From Eubacterium sp. 1001713B170207_170306_E7 (GTDB lineage: Bacteria > Bacillota > Clostridia > Eubacteriales > Eubacteriaceae): 64,000 bases of DNA. The number at the start of each line of letters is the position of its first letter. Position 1 is the stretch's first letter. The notes below the pieces were generated by a model. It had not been told where the DNA came from. It worked only from the letters and a program-made list of their open reading frames with translations, and ran no database searches. Below are positions 16,667-25,113 of this stretch, piece by piece. The position numbers were made by a program, and so were the translations under genes. The DNA lies in contig NZ_JADMVE010000004.1 in NCBI RefSeq assembly GCF_015547515.1, forward strand, positions 124,001-188,000. The letters run 5' to 3'.

Positions 16667-16774
16667 AGTAATTCCTCCAATGTGTAAGTCTATTCGATAA
16701 AACACGCCAAGTGTTCATTATTTTTGTGCTACAGATTATTCTATCAAGAAAAAATTTTTTTGTCACGTTTTTTG

Positions 16775-16803
16775 TTGTAAATTTATTTTCAATGTGTTAC
16801 AAT
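16775..16803 (+). promoter_or_regulatory. rpsT promoter
   Basis: TTGTAA (16775-16780), 17-bp spacer and TACAAT (16798-16803), about 30 nt ahead of the rpsT ATG. Confidence 0.65.
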
Positions 16804-16835
16804 CAATACGTTATAAATAAATGAGGAGGTACTCC

Positions 16836-17102
16836 ATGGCTAACATTAAATCAGCTATTAAGAGAGCTAAAACAAATGAAAAGGCAAGATTGCGCAACAA
16901 GGCGGTAAAAACAAATTTAAAGACATCCATCAAAAAATTTGACGCTGCGGTTGCAGAAGGCGATCAGGCCAAAGCAGAAGAAGCTTTTCGTTTAGCAGTT
17001 AAAAAACTGGATATGGCCGTTACTAAACACGTCATCCACAAAAACGCTGCTTCCAGAAAGAAAAGCACTTTAGCAAGAACCTTAAACGGAATGACCGAAT
17101 AA
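16836..17102 (+). CDS. rpsT: 30S ribosomal protein S20
   Basis: An 88-aa helical, very basic S20: [25 protein letters not shown] at the N-terminus and [19 protein letters not shown] at the end. The start at 16836 is preceded by GAGGAGGTACTCC. It stands alone on the plus strand between lepA and the convergent holA, with its own promoter and terminator. Confidence 0.97.
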   Translation: MANIKSAIKRAKTNEKARLRNKAVKTNLKTSIKKFDAAVAEGDQAKAEEAFRLAVKKLDMAVTKHVIHKNAASRKKSTLARTLNGMTE

Positions 17103-17150
17103 CCTCATTGTTTATATATTCCCAAATTTAAACCCGTGTCTCAAGGGTGG

Positions 17151-17177
17151 GCGCACAGTTGTTAGTGCGCTTTTTTT
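17151..17177 (+). terminator. rpsT terminator
   Basis: Stem GCGCAC (17151-17156) / GTGCGC (17165-17170) followed by seven T residues. Confidence 0.85.
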
Positions 17178-17191
17178 ATTTTTTGAAGGGT

Positions 17192-17230
17192 GAAGGAGAT
17201 GATGCGGCGAAACGCCGCATCATCTCCTTC
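17192..17230. repeat. GAAAC-loop hairpin, copy 3 (bidirectional terminator)
   Basis: A perfect 17-bp stem (17192-17208/17214-17230) closes a GAAAC loop. The core GAGATGATGCGGCGAAAC is shared with the two hairpins at 5986-6030 and 6263-6295. It lies 6 bp past the holA stop codon and after the rpsT terminator, in a convergent gap, so it may end holA transcripts. T-runs at its own ends are short. Confidence 0.75.
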
Positions 17231-17235
17231 ATGCC

Positions 17236-18249
17236 CTACAGCTTAAGCACAAACCACTCCAGGCCAAACTCGGGATCGATCTGTCCAGTTTTCATTTTGA
17301 GGTCCAGCTCCGCCGCCTCAATCATGGTGCGCTTAAGACCTGCCACCCGGTAGCGGCGGCCGTTCTGCAGGACCTTTTTGACCACAAAGGGGGCCAGCTT
17401 GGCTTCCTTGGCGATGGTGTCCGGGGACATACGTTTTTCCGAGAGCAGCTTGACCATCAGCATAATGCGGATCTGTCTCAGCAGGAGCCCGAAAACGCCG
17501 AAGGGGCCTTCTCCCTCAAGGTAAAACTGGTTGAGCATCTTAAGGGCCGCACCCTTATTGCCCCCCATGGCGTAATCCACCATCTTAAACACATTGTCCT
17601 CAACGGACTTGGGCATAACGGTTTCCACGTCCTCCAGGGTAATGGTATCGCGCCCGCCTGCGTAATCAATGATTTTGTTCAGCTCATTGTCGACCATTTC
17701 CATATTTTTATTGTCATTTTCAAGGTACAGGGTATCCATGACAAACTGCTCCACCACCCGCTGGCTTGTCCGCTTGCCCGCCAGCTTAAGCCGGCGGCCG
17801 ATCCATTTTTCCAGGTCAATTTTGTTCAGCTTGTCATAGTCCACAATCGCGCCCTGGTCCTTGAGGGTCTTGTAAATTTTCTTGCGCTTGTCCGGGCTGC
17901 TGTCACACAGAATAAGCACCGTGCTGTCGGATGGCCTTTTGATGTATTTATTCAGCGCCTCCACTGTTTTCTTATCACTCGTTTTGGTCAGTCCCGTACT
18001 CTCCCGGACAATGACCACCCGCTTCTCACTCATAAGCGGCAGGGTCTCACACACAGACAGAATCTCCGTAATGTCCGGGCTTTTGTCCTCAAACACCGCC
18101 AGGTTCAGCTGCTCCAGCCCGGGCGCGATCATGGTCTCTACCAGCGTGTGCTCAACCATTCCCCCGATGTATTGCTCCGGACCCGCAAAAAGGTACACCG
18201 GGCGCACCTGCTTTTGCTTTATGGCCTTCATTAATTCCTGATATTTCAT
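17236..18249 (-). CDS. holA: DNA polymerase III subunit delta
   Basis: A 337-aa clamp-loader delta subunit, which opens the beta clamp. Features are the N-terminal VRPVYLFAGPEQYIGGMVEHTLVETM, the RVVIVRESTGL strand of the AAA+-like domain and the C-terminal collar domain (FGVFGLLLRQIRIMLMV). AGAGGT lies before the ATG. It follows comEC, the usual holA-comEC pair of Firmicutes, and ends against the repeat hairpin. Confidence 0.93.
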   Translation of the reverse strand: MKYQELMKAIKQKQVRPVYLFAGPEQYIGGMVEHTLVETMIAPGLEQLNLAVFEDKSPDITEILSVCETLPLMSEKRVVIVRESTGLTKTSDKKTVEALNKYIKRPSDSTVLILCDSSPDKRKKIYKTLKDQGAIVDYDKLNKIDLEKWIGRRLKLAGKRTSQRVVEQFVMDTLYLENDNKNMEMVDNELNKIIDYAGGRDTITLEDVETVMPKSVEDNVFKMVDYAMGGNKGAALKMLNQFYLEGEGPFGVFGLLLRQIRIMLMVKLLSEKRMSPDTIAKEAKLAPFVVKKVLQNGRRYRVAGLKRTMIEAAELDLKMKTGQIDPEFGLEWFVLKL

Positions 18250-18270
18250 GGCAACCTCTTATCCATTCTT

Positions 18271-20586
18271 TTAATCTTTATCGATACAGCTTCGTATTTT
18301 CAGGTTCTCTCCGTCCGTCCATACCTCCACTGCACCGTTTTTATCTGTTCTTTTGCAGACAGCCCCAACGGCTCCGATATTTTCCAGCACTTCGTCTGTC
18401 GGGTGTCCAAAACTATTATAACGGCCAACCGAGATTACAGCAAGGGATGGATTAAGCTTTTTTAAAAACTCCGGCGATGTGGAAAAACGGCTGCCGTGAT
18501 GCCCTACCTTCAGCACATCGGTTTCAGGCAGGTTCCGGACAACCGCCTGCTCCACCGGAAAGCCTGCGTCTCCCGTAAACAGGAAGGAACGGCTTCCGTA
18601 GCGCAGGCGCAGCAGCATCGACGCGTCATTCTGCTCCTCGTCAGCCAGCGCCTCCCTTTTGCTTTCCGGCCAGAGCACCTCAAAGGCCAGGCCATCGCCG
18701 CTTTCCAAAGTGCTGCCCTTTGACAGGACCTGGACCGGAATTTTATTCTGGCTTAAGAGCGCCTCATTGTTATATTTGCTGGAGACATAAATCTGACCAA
18801 CCGGAATTTCTGCGAGAAGCTCCTCAATCCCCTGGGCGTGGTCCGCGTGGTTGTGTGAGATAAAAACCCCGTCAATCCGCCGGATATTTTTGGCGTACAG
18901 CACCGGCAGCAGGACACTCTCAGAAATAGGCGTTCGTTCTCTCTGCGGTGCGTCGCCATAAGTTTCGTAACCACCGCCGTCAATGAGGTAAACGCCGCCC
19001 GCCGGGGTCTCAACGAGCGCACTGTCCCCCTGGCCCACGTCCAAAAAGGTCACGCGCAGGGGCTGCCGGGCCACCGACGCGCCTAAAATAACCAGAAGCA
19101 GCAGCGGCAAAGAGACGCCGACAAAATACCGGGCTGTTTTTTTGTTTAAGTTGAAATATCCAGCAAGCAGAAAGGCGGCGAGCGCCAGCAGCAAAAGCTC
19201 AGCCAGCGTCAGCGCTCCCCGATGCAGCGCCAGCCAGCTGAATTTTGAAAAAAGACCGGTCAAAAACAAAACACCGTCCGCCAAAAAGGCCGCCGGAAGA
19301 CAGATCAGCCTGCCCGCCGCCGGAAACAGCGCCGCAAGAGGCACCCCGGCCAAAGCCAGAACCAGCAAAAGTCCCACCAGCGGTACAATCAATAAATTAG
19401 AGATCAAAGCTACCAGATTCAGGGTATGAAAATGGTACAGGCTGGCCGGCATGGTCCCCAGAGTCGCGCAGAAGGTTAAAATCAGGCTGGACGCCACCGC
19501 CCCCGGCGCTTTAATCCGACGCCCGTATTCGTACATCAGCGGTCTGTAGAACAAAATAATGGCCAGCACAGCGGAAAAGGAAAGCTGAAACCCTGCCATA
19601 AAGAGCTGGGCCGGCTGCAGCAGCAAAATGACAATACCCGCCAGACATAATCCGTTTAAGGCGTCATAGGTTTCCGCCATGCCCCTGCCGCCCACCAGCG
19701 CCAGGCACATCAGCGCCGCCCGGATGACCGACGGGCTGAAGCCTGTCAGCGTGATGTAAAACAGCAGACAGACCGCCAGAACAGGCAAATGGTAACGCCG
19801 CCGCACACCAATCAGAGTCAGAAGCCCAAGCACCAGCGCGTACACATAGCCCACATGCAGGCCGGATATGGCCAGTACATGCGAAACACCCGCATCCCGG
19901 AAGGATGCCTTAGCCTCATCCTCCATGGCGCTGTCCCCCAACAGAATTCCCCTGATCAGGCCGCTCTGGGCTGGCGTAAAGAACTGGTCACAAACGGCTG
20001 CCAGACACTGTTTCACGCTGTAAACGGCGTATACAGGGCTGGCAGAGCCGGGCGCCACTGTTACATTCTCTCCGTTTTTCAGATAGACCTGTCCGTCAAT
20101 ACCCTTTGCCTTTAAATAGAGCGCATAGTCAAAGCCGCCCGGATTCCGTCTTCCCGCCGGCTCACTGATCTCACCCTTAAAGCTTAAAACAGCTCCCGGG
20201 GCATCGTCCATGCCGCCCTGTGCCACAGTCACCATCACCTTTCCGGAAACAGGCGTGTGGTCAATTTCCTGAAGCTTCAGCACAAAACGGGTTTTCTCTC
20301 CCTCCCGGGACGGAACACTGTCCACAAGGCCCACCATTGATACCGGACGCTCAAGGTAATCCTCAAAGGGGCTCCCGCCGTCTAATACCGGAACCGCAGC
20401 GGCACAGCCCAGCAGGTAAACCACCAGTACCAGCCCCACGCTCACCGGCTTTACTTTTTTAAAGACCAGGGGCAAAGGCAGCAGCACGACTGGCAAAAGG
20501 GCATAAAGAAAAAGGGGCGCCCCAAAACCAGCCAGCAGGATTGCGCAGCACAGAGCTGCAAGCGCGTAAATCAGCGGTCGTTTCAT
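18271..20586 (-). CDS. comEC: ComEC/Rec2 DNA uptake channel
   Basis: A 771-aa polytopic protein: N-terminal helices and an OB-like DUF4131 region (to about 220), the Competence domain with multiple membrane helices (about 230-500, with LAISGLHVGYVYALVLG), and a C-terminal metallo-beta-lactamase domain with HNHADHAQGIEELL and GHHGSRFSTSPEFL. The family forms the inner-membrane channel for transforming DNA. No comEA is adjacent; the partner genes are not in the window. GAGGGGG precedes the ATG. Confidence 0.94.
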   Translation of the reverse strand: MKRPLIYALAALCCAILLAGFGAPLFLYALLPVVLLPLPLVFKKVKPVSVGLVLVVYLLGCAAAVPVLDGGSPFEDYLERPVSMVGLVDSVPSREGEKTRFVLKLQEIDHTPVSGKVMVTVAQGGMDDAPGAVLSFKGEISEPAGRRNPGGFDYALYLKAKGIDGQVYLKNGENVTVAPGSASPVYAVYSVKQCLAAVCDQFFTPAQSGLIRGILLGDSAMEDEAKASFRDAGVSHVLAISGLHVGYVYALVLGLLTLIGVRRRYHLPVLAVCLLFYITLTGFSPSVIRAALMCLALVGGRGMAETYDALNGLCLAGIVILLLQPAQLFMAGFQLSFSAVLAIILFYRPLMYEYGRRIKAPGAVASSLILTFCATLGTMPASLYHFHTLNLVALISNLLIVPLVGLLLVLALAGVPLAALFPAAGRLICLPAAFLADGVLFLTGLFSKFSWLALHRGALTLAELLLLALAAFLLAGYFNLNKKTARYFVGVSLPLLLLVILGASVARQPLRVTFLDVGQGDSALVETPAGGVYLIDGGGYETYGDAPQRERTPISESVLLPVLYAKNIRRIDGVFISHNHADHAQGIEELLAEIPVGQIYVSSKYNNEALLSQNKIPVQVLSKGSTLESGDGLAFEVLWPESKREALADEEQNDASMLLRLRYGSRSFLFTGDAGFPVEQAVVRNLPETDVLKVGHHGSRFSTSPEFLKKLNPSLAVISVGRYNSFGHPTDEVLENIGAVGAVCKRTDKNGAVEVWTDGENLKIRSCIDKD

Positions 20587-20633
20587 TTGGGCCCCCTCTT
20601 GTTTTTATTGGTTCTGCCAAAAGCAGCTATTGA

Positions 20634-21344
20634 TCAGATCGTAAAGTTTGCCATGATCTCAGCCTTGGAAAGCCGTCCGTTAAAACGACCGTTTCCGATT
20701 TCATAATAGCGCTGCGGCGAAATCTCAGGGCTGAAATGCGTGAGAATAAGCCGGCGGACCCCGGCGTTGTTCGCATTCTGAATGGCTTTCTCCATGGACA
20801 GGTGTATGGCGGAGTCCACATCATCCAGAAAGGCGGAGTCACACAGCAGCACATCCACGCCCTTGCTGAATTCCTCCAGCGCCTGGCACATGGCCGTATC
20901 GCCAGTATACATGAACGTGGATTTTCCGTCATAGGCCTTAATCGCAAAATCCTTAAGCGGGTGGCGCATTTCCATAAAGCTAAAGGACATACTGCCGATT
21001 TCCAGCTTCAAATCCTCCGTGATGGGCGTGATGTCAAAAGCATTTTTGTATGCCAGACGGTCAAACTCCTTATCGGGGCTGTCCGGAGCGTAAAGCGGAA
21101 TGGTCATTCCCCGCATCTCAAGGGCATAACGCAGCACAAACAGATCCGAAATGTGGTCAGGATGGAGGTGCGAGCAGACCACTGCGGTAATATCCTCAAT
21201 GTCACAGATGGTTCTAAGGTTGGCCAGTGTGCCGTTGCCCATGTCCAGCACGACCTTGGCATCTCCGTTTTCGAGTAAATAGCCCGAGCAGGCGCCGCCT
21301 GCCTTTGGGTAGGGTCCTGTATTGCCTAATACGGTTAATTTCAT
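20634..21344 (-). CDS. Metallo-beta-lactamase fold hydrolase (RNase Z-like)
   Basis: A 236-aa MBL-fold protein. The metal motif is HLHPDHISD (about 59-67), with a second site around MEMRHPLKDFAIK and YTGDTAMC. It resembles small RNase Z-like/PhnP-like hydrolases of unclear substrate. GGAGG precedes the ATG. Divergent from the patatin gene, with 147 bp of AT-rich shared upstream DNA. No assignment to a pathway can be made from the sequence. Confidence 0.85.
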   Translation of the reverse strand: MKLTVLGNTGPYPKAGGACSGYLLENGDAKVVLDMGNGTLANLRTICDIEDITAVVCSHLHPDHISDLFVLRYALEMRGMTIPLYAPDSPDKEFDRLAYKNAFDITPITEDLKLEIGSMSFSFMEMRHPLKDFAIKAYDGKSTFMYTGDTAMCQALEEFSKGVDVLLCDSAFLDDVDSAIHLSMEKAIQNANNAGVRRLILTHFSPEISPQRYYEIGNGRFNGRLSKAEIMANFTI

Positions 21345-21491
21345 TTCAAAAAACCTCCAGTTTTTCGTTGATTAAAGTTCATTTTAATGGTTAAATGATA
21401 TAGTGATACAGTTATTATACACCATATTTACAGATTATCCCACGATAATCCAATCTTTTTAAATACACTGACATCAAAACGGAGGTTCAGC

Positions 21492-22730
21492 ATGAATAAA
21501 CCAGGCTTGGTCTTATCTGGCGGCGGAAGCCGCGGCTCCTATCAAATCGGGGCTTATCGGGCATTGAGAGATAACGGTATTGAAATCTGCGCGGTTGTAG
21601 GCACCTCCATCGGGGCCATCAACGGCGCCTATATTGCCCAGGGCGATCTGGATCTGGCCTGCGATGTCTGGGAGCACATAGATTACCACACTGTCTTTGC
21701 CGAAACCAGGGGGCTGTTAATGGATGTGGAGCCTCTGCGGGCGCTCTTAAACGAGACCATTGATGAAGACGCTGTAAGGCGCTCCCCCATCCGCTATGGC
21801 CTTACCACCTACAATTTGAGCGATATGAAAATGGAGTACCTTTTTATTGAGGATATCCCAAAGGGGAAGCTGGTAGACTTTATTATGGCCAGCTCCAATG
21901 TCCCCATTTTTAAACGAGTGGTAATCGACAATAAGCGCTATCTGGACGGCGGCGTTTACGATCCGCTTCCCCGCAAAATGCTCTACGATACCGGCTGCCA
22001 TAACATGATCACGGTCATGATCGACATCAACCCCATCAGCGCCTCAGACCGTGTGAAATACGAAAGTCTCGACGAGCTCCGCATTACCCACTCCGCCGAC
22101 CTCGGCCACTTTCTGAGCGTGGATCCGGCGGTGATCCGGCAGAATTACGACATGGGCTATTATGACGCCCTGCGTGCCCTGAGTCACTATGAGGGCGGCT
22201 ACTATTACCTTATTCCTAAAAATTACCGGTCGGTGCCTCTGGCCCGGGCCTTTAACAAAAAAGATATCCGCCCTCTGATACAGGACCAGACAGCCCGTTC
22301 CATCCTCAAGGGCGGCATGACCCTTCGGCGGCTGTTCGTTCACCTCACCCTGACCCGCTATTGGAAGTCTGCCTATGCCATGACCTGGAACGAGCTTTTC
22401 ACAGCCTGTGCCGAGCTTACAGGGGAGCTCTTATCCATTCCCAGGTACAATGCCCTTACGCTTTACGAGCTTATTAAACAAATACTCAACAGCACAGATT
22501 TTATCGAAGCCTCTGACAGCTACCAGAAGCATGACCACGCGTCGCTGGGTGAGCTGATTTTCACAGGCCAGACTGACTTTATACGAAAAGAGTACGTATC
22601 CGTAGCCCTTGCCGAAAACCACCCGGCGATTACAGCCCTGCTGCCAGCGCTGATTCTGGCAGTGCCCGACGTGGTCATTGCCGCCCTCTTTTTAAAAGTC
22701 ATTAAAAACAGAAGGAGAACACAATGCTAA
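21492..22730 (+). CDS. Patatin-like phospholipase
   Basis: A 412-aa patatin-family serine hydrolase. The oxyanion motif GGGSRGSYQIG is at about 9-19, the nucleophile elbow GTSIG near 36-40 and the catalytic Asp in DGGVYDPLP near 155-163, so the Ser-Asp dyad is intact. The C-terminal half is not recognisable to me; it ends in a hydrophobic helix (about 383-403), so membrane attachment is likely. CGGAGG precedes the ATG. It overlaps the next hydrolase by 7 bp, suggesting linked lipid-ester metabolism. Confidence 0.92.
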   Translation: MNKPGLVLSGGGSRGSYQIGAYRALRDNGIEICAVVGTSIGAINGAYIAQGDLDLACDVWEHIDYHTVFAETRGLLMDVEPLRALLNETIDEDAVRRSPIRYGLTTYNLSDMKMEYLFIEDIPKGKLVDFIMASSNVPIFKRVVIDNKRYLDGGVYDPLPRKMLYDTGCHNMITVMIDINPISASDRVKYESLDELRITHSADLGHFLSVDPAVIRQNYDMGYYDALRALSHYEGGYYYLIPKNYRSVPLARAFNKKDIRPLIQDQTARSILKGGMTLRRLFVHLTLTRYWKSAYAMTWNELFTACAELTGELLSIPRYNALTLYELIKQILNSTDFIEASDSYQKHDHASLGELIFTGQTDFIRKEYVSVALAENHPAITALLPALILAVPDVVIAALFLKVIKNRRRTQC

Positions 22731-23653
22731 AACTTGATCCCAAATATTTTGAAGCGACCGACGGCGCCCGGATCTACTACTACAGTACTCCGCGCAATCT
22801 GGATACCAGAGCCGCCCTCATAATTGTTCACGGAATGGCCGAGCACGCCGTCCGTTATATCGAATTTGCCGATTTTCTCTACCGCCGCGGCATCATCGTC
22901 TATGCCATTGACCAACGCGGCCACGGCATGACCGGCACCTTTGACGGTACCCTGGGTTATTTTGACGACGTAGACGGCTGGCAGCGCATCACCGAGGACG
23001 TCCATGATCTGACCGACCGCGTGCGTGAGGAAAATCCCGATCTGCCACTGTTTATTCTCGGACACAGCATGGGCTCTGTCGTTACACGCACCTGCCTCAT
23101 TGACTTCGGCGGTCTGTTTAAAGGCGGTATCATTGTCGGAACTACCATGGGCGTCAGCAAAGCTGTTCGGTCCTTCGGTAAAGCCCTTGCCAAAGCAGAG
23201 ATCGCCAAATATGGCCCGACGCATCCCTCCGAGCTGCTGACCAAAATGTCCTTTGGCGGCTACAATAAAAAATTCGCTCCCAACCGAACCGAGTACGACT
23301 GGCTATCCGTCAACGCCCAGAATGTGGACGCCTATCTGAAAGACCCGCTGTGCGGCTTTACCTGTACCTCGGCCTTTTTCTATGACCTCTTTACCGGTCT
23401 GGATTACACCAACGATCCGCGCAATATTTTCAGAATGCCCGCTGATCTGCCCATTTACCTGCTTTCCGGCGGCAGCGACCCGGTCAGCAGCATGGGCAAG
23501 GAGGTTCGCGCGCTGTATCAGCGTTTCAAAAAAGCCGATATGAAAGATGTCTCCATGACACTGTACCCCGGAAAGCGCCACGAAATCCTGAACGAAACGA
23601 ACCGCCGGGAGGTTTATCAGGACATTCTGAGCTTTATACAAAAACATTTTTAA
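22724..23653 (+). CDS. Alpha/beta hydrolase, monoacylglycerol lipase-like
   Basis: A 309-aa alpha/beta hydrolase fold (Hydrolase_4/PldB type). Motifs: VHGMAEHAVRY (oxyanion region), DQRGHGMTG, nucleophile GHSMGS (Ser near 109), Asp in SGGSDPVSSMG and His in YPGKRHEILNE. Likely lysophospholipase or monoglyceride lipase. The ATG lies within the patatin gene end with AAGGAGA upstream; the two enzymes could act in sequence on membrane lipids (inference). Confidence 0.9.
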   Translation: MLKLDPKYFEATDGARIYYYSTPRNLDTRAALIIVHGMAEHAVRYIEFADFLYRRGIIVYAIDQRGHGMTGTFDGTLGYFDDVDGWQRITEDVHDLTDRVREENPDLPLFILGHSMGSVVTRTCLIDFGGLFKGGIIVGTTMGVSKAVRSFGKALAKAEIAKYGPTHPSELLTKMSFGGYNKKFAPNRTEYDWLSVNAQNVDAYLKDPLCGFTCTSAFFYDLFTGLDYTNDPRNIFRMPADLPIYLLSGGSDPVSSMGKEVRALYQRFKKADMKDVSMTLYPGKRHEILNETNRREVYQDILSFIQKHF

Positions 23654-23673
23654 GAGGCTTTGGCCTCTTTTTT
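23652..23673 (+). terminator. Terminator of the lipase pair
   Basis: Stem AAGAGGC (23652-23658) / GCCTCTT (23663-23669) with loop TTTG and a T-run. The stem begins at the hydrolase stop codon. Confidence 0.8.
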
Positions 23674-23694
23674 ATTGCCTTCAGGCAGAGCGCC

Positions 23695-23723
23695 TTGACT
23701 TTTTCATCCCTTTACATTATAAT
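23695..23723 (+). promoter_or_regulatory. Sigma-A promoter of the glutamine amidotransferase gene
   Basis: TTGACT (23695-23700), a 17-bp spacer and a perfect TATAAT (23718-23723). The palindrome at 23722-23762 starts on the last two bases of the -10 and covers the expected start point. Confidence 0.8.
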
Positions 23724-23762
23724 ACATATTAATCATATTTATTTTGTATGATTAATATGTAT
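23722..23762. promoter_or_regulatory. Perfect 16-bp inverted repeat, probable repressor operator
   Basis: ATACATATTAATCATA (23722-23737) and TATGATTAATATGTAT (23747-23762) are exact inverse complements with a 9-nt spacer. Because it overlaps the -10 and start site, a DNA-level repressor operator is more likely than an RNA hairpin. No candidate regulator gene is adjacent. Confidence 0.75.
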
Positions 23763-23779
23763 TCAGAAAGGAAAATACC

Positions 23780-24556
23780 ATGTGCGAACTCTATGGAATG
23801 ACCGGCGACACCCCTGTGCGTGCTAACAGCATGCTTAAGGAATTTTACGCCCACAGCCCCAGACACCCCCATGGGTGGGGAATCCGCTATTTTGACAAGG
23901 ACGGTGATGCCTCCATGTGTAAAGAAGCTGTCAGTGCGCACAGCAGTCTGGTTCTGCCGCAGCTCCTGAGTCATGAGATCAAGGCCTCTGCTCTTATCGC
24001 CCACATCCGCTTTGCCACCATCGGGTCCATTGCCGAGCACAACAGCCATCCCTTTATCACCCGGGATAATACCGGCCGTGAGTGGACACTGGCCCATAAC
24101 GGCAACATCTATTCCGGTATGGAGCTGCTGCCTTATCTGGATACGCAGGCTGGTGAAACCGACAGCGAGCGCGTGCTGCTTTATCTGACCAACGCCATAA
24201 ATGAGGCCGCCAGCAAGGCCTCCCGCCCTTTGGACGCAGTTCAGCGGGCAGCTCTGCTTGAGAAAAAGCTTGCCGCCATTGCCAAACGCAACAAGCTTAA
24301 TCTGCTTATCTACGACGGTGAAACCTATTACGTGCATACCAATATCATCGATACCCTTTATTCCAGCCGGGGGGACGGTCATATCTGCTTCTCCACCCAT
24401 CCCCTTTCCAAAAACGGCTACCACTGGCAGAAGGTTCCGCTGGCCCGGCTTTTTGCCTATAAGGGCAGCCAGCTTATCTACGCCGGGCAAAGCCACGGTC
24501 ATATTTTTAAACCTGCCAAGCTTCCAGAACACGACTCCGGAAGCTTTGTAATATAA
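23780..24556 (+). CDS. Class II glutamine amidotransferase (YafJ/EgtC type)
   Basis: A 258-aa Ntn-type glutaminase domain protein. It starts MCELYGM, so Cys2 becomes the catalytic N-terminal nucleophile. GWGIRYFDKDG, HIRFATIGS, the LAHNGNI segment and the downstream CFSTHPLSKNGYHW are the family motifs. No synthase domain is attached; substrate unknown. AAAGGA precedes the ATG. It is single-gene, under a strong promoter with a large palindrome, and ends at a bidirectional terminator. Confidence 0.88.
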   Translation: MCELYGMTGDTPVRANSMLKEFYAHSPRHPHGWGIRYFDKDGDASMCKEAVSAHSSLVLPQLLSHEIKASALIAHIRFATIGSIAEHNSHPFITRDNTGREWTLAHNGNIYSGMELLPYLDTQAGETDSERVLLYLTNAINEAASKASRPLDAVQRAALLEKKLAAIAKRNKLNLLIYDGETYYVHTNIIDTLYSSRGDGHICFSTHPLSKNGYHWQKVPLARLFAYKGSQLIYAGQSHGHIFKPAKLPEHDSGSFVI

Positions 24557-24600
24557 AAAAGCCTCCCGGGCTTTATACCCGGAAGGCTTTGATTATTTTT
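24557..24600. terminator. Bidirectional terminator
   Basis: Stem AAGCCTCCCGGG (24559-24570) / CCCGGAAGGCTT (24578-24589) with a single mismatch. A-run before and T-rich after serve both convergent genes. Confidence 0.8.
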
Positions 24601-25050
24601 CTATTCCACGGTCGGCGGCAGTTCCTGTGCCTCGACCTCGATCTCTGTGATCACCGGCTCATATTTTGAATTAAACTTACCCTTTTTATCAAAAACCCGG
24701 ATAACCAGGTAGGCGATAACCGTCAGCAGTATACCGGTGAAAAAAGGCACAAGCACCAGATCCAGGGTCAGGGCAAGAGCGGCAAAGTACCCCGCCGCAC
24801 AGCCTGCAACAAAGGCAATAAGCGGAATCCCATACATGATGGAGGTGGCCTTGATAACATTGGCAAACTCCATTTCCACCGATACTGTATCGCCCACCTG
24901 GGCACCGGCCGCATTCCGGGCAGTGGCTTCCATGGTCATTTTTTCCTTACCGACCTGGCAGGCTCCACAGTCACCGCAGGCGGCGTGGCGTTTAATCAGG
25001 ACCTTTGCATTTTTCCCCTTTAATTCTTCGACGATTCCAATTTCTTTCAT
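24601..25050 (-). CDS. RseC/SoxR-reducing-system family protein
   Basis: A 149-aa membrane protein: a small N-terminal beta domain with the Cys cluster CGDCGACQVG (near 25-34), then two membrane helices (about 73-91 and 97-117) and a hydrophilic tail. RseC homologues occur near Rnf/SoxR-reducing electron transport or sigma-E control, but none of those genes is nearby. Reads toward the terminator at 24557; AAGGAAGTG precedes the ATG. Confidence 0.85.
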   Translation of the reverse strand: MKEIGIVEELKGKNAKVLIKRHAACGDCGACQVGKEKMTMEATARNAAGAQVGDTVSVEMEFANVIKATSIMYGIPLIAFVAGCAAGYFAALALTLDLVLVPFFTGILLTVIAYLVIRVFDKKGKFNSKYEPVITEIEVEAQELPPTVE

Positions 25051-25113
25051 CGCAGTTCACTTCCTTAATGGTTGCTTTTTTCCTTTTATACCCTGTCCGG
25101 CATTCTTAAAACC

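Noticed and set aside
23722-23762. Palindrome as an RNA terminator/attenuator of the amidotransferase
   Set aside because: It overlaps the -10 and expected start point, so the left arm would be only partly transcribed; no T-run follows it.
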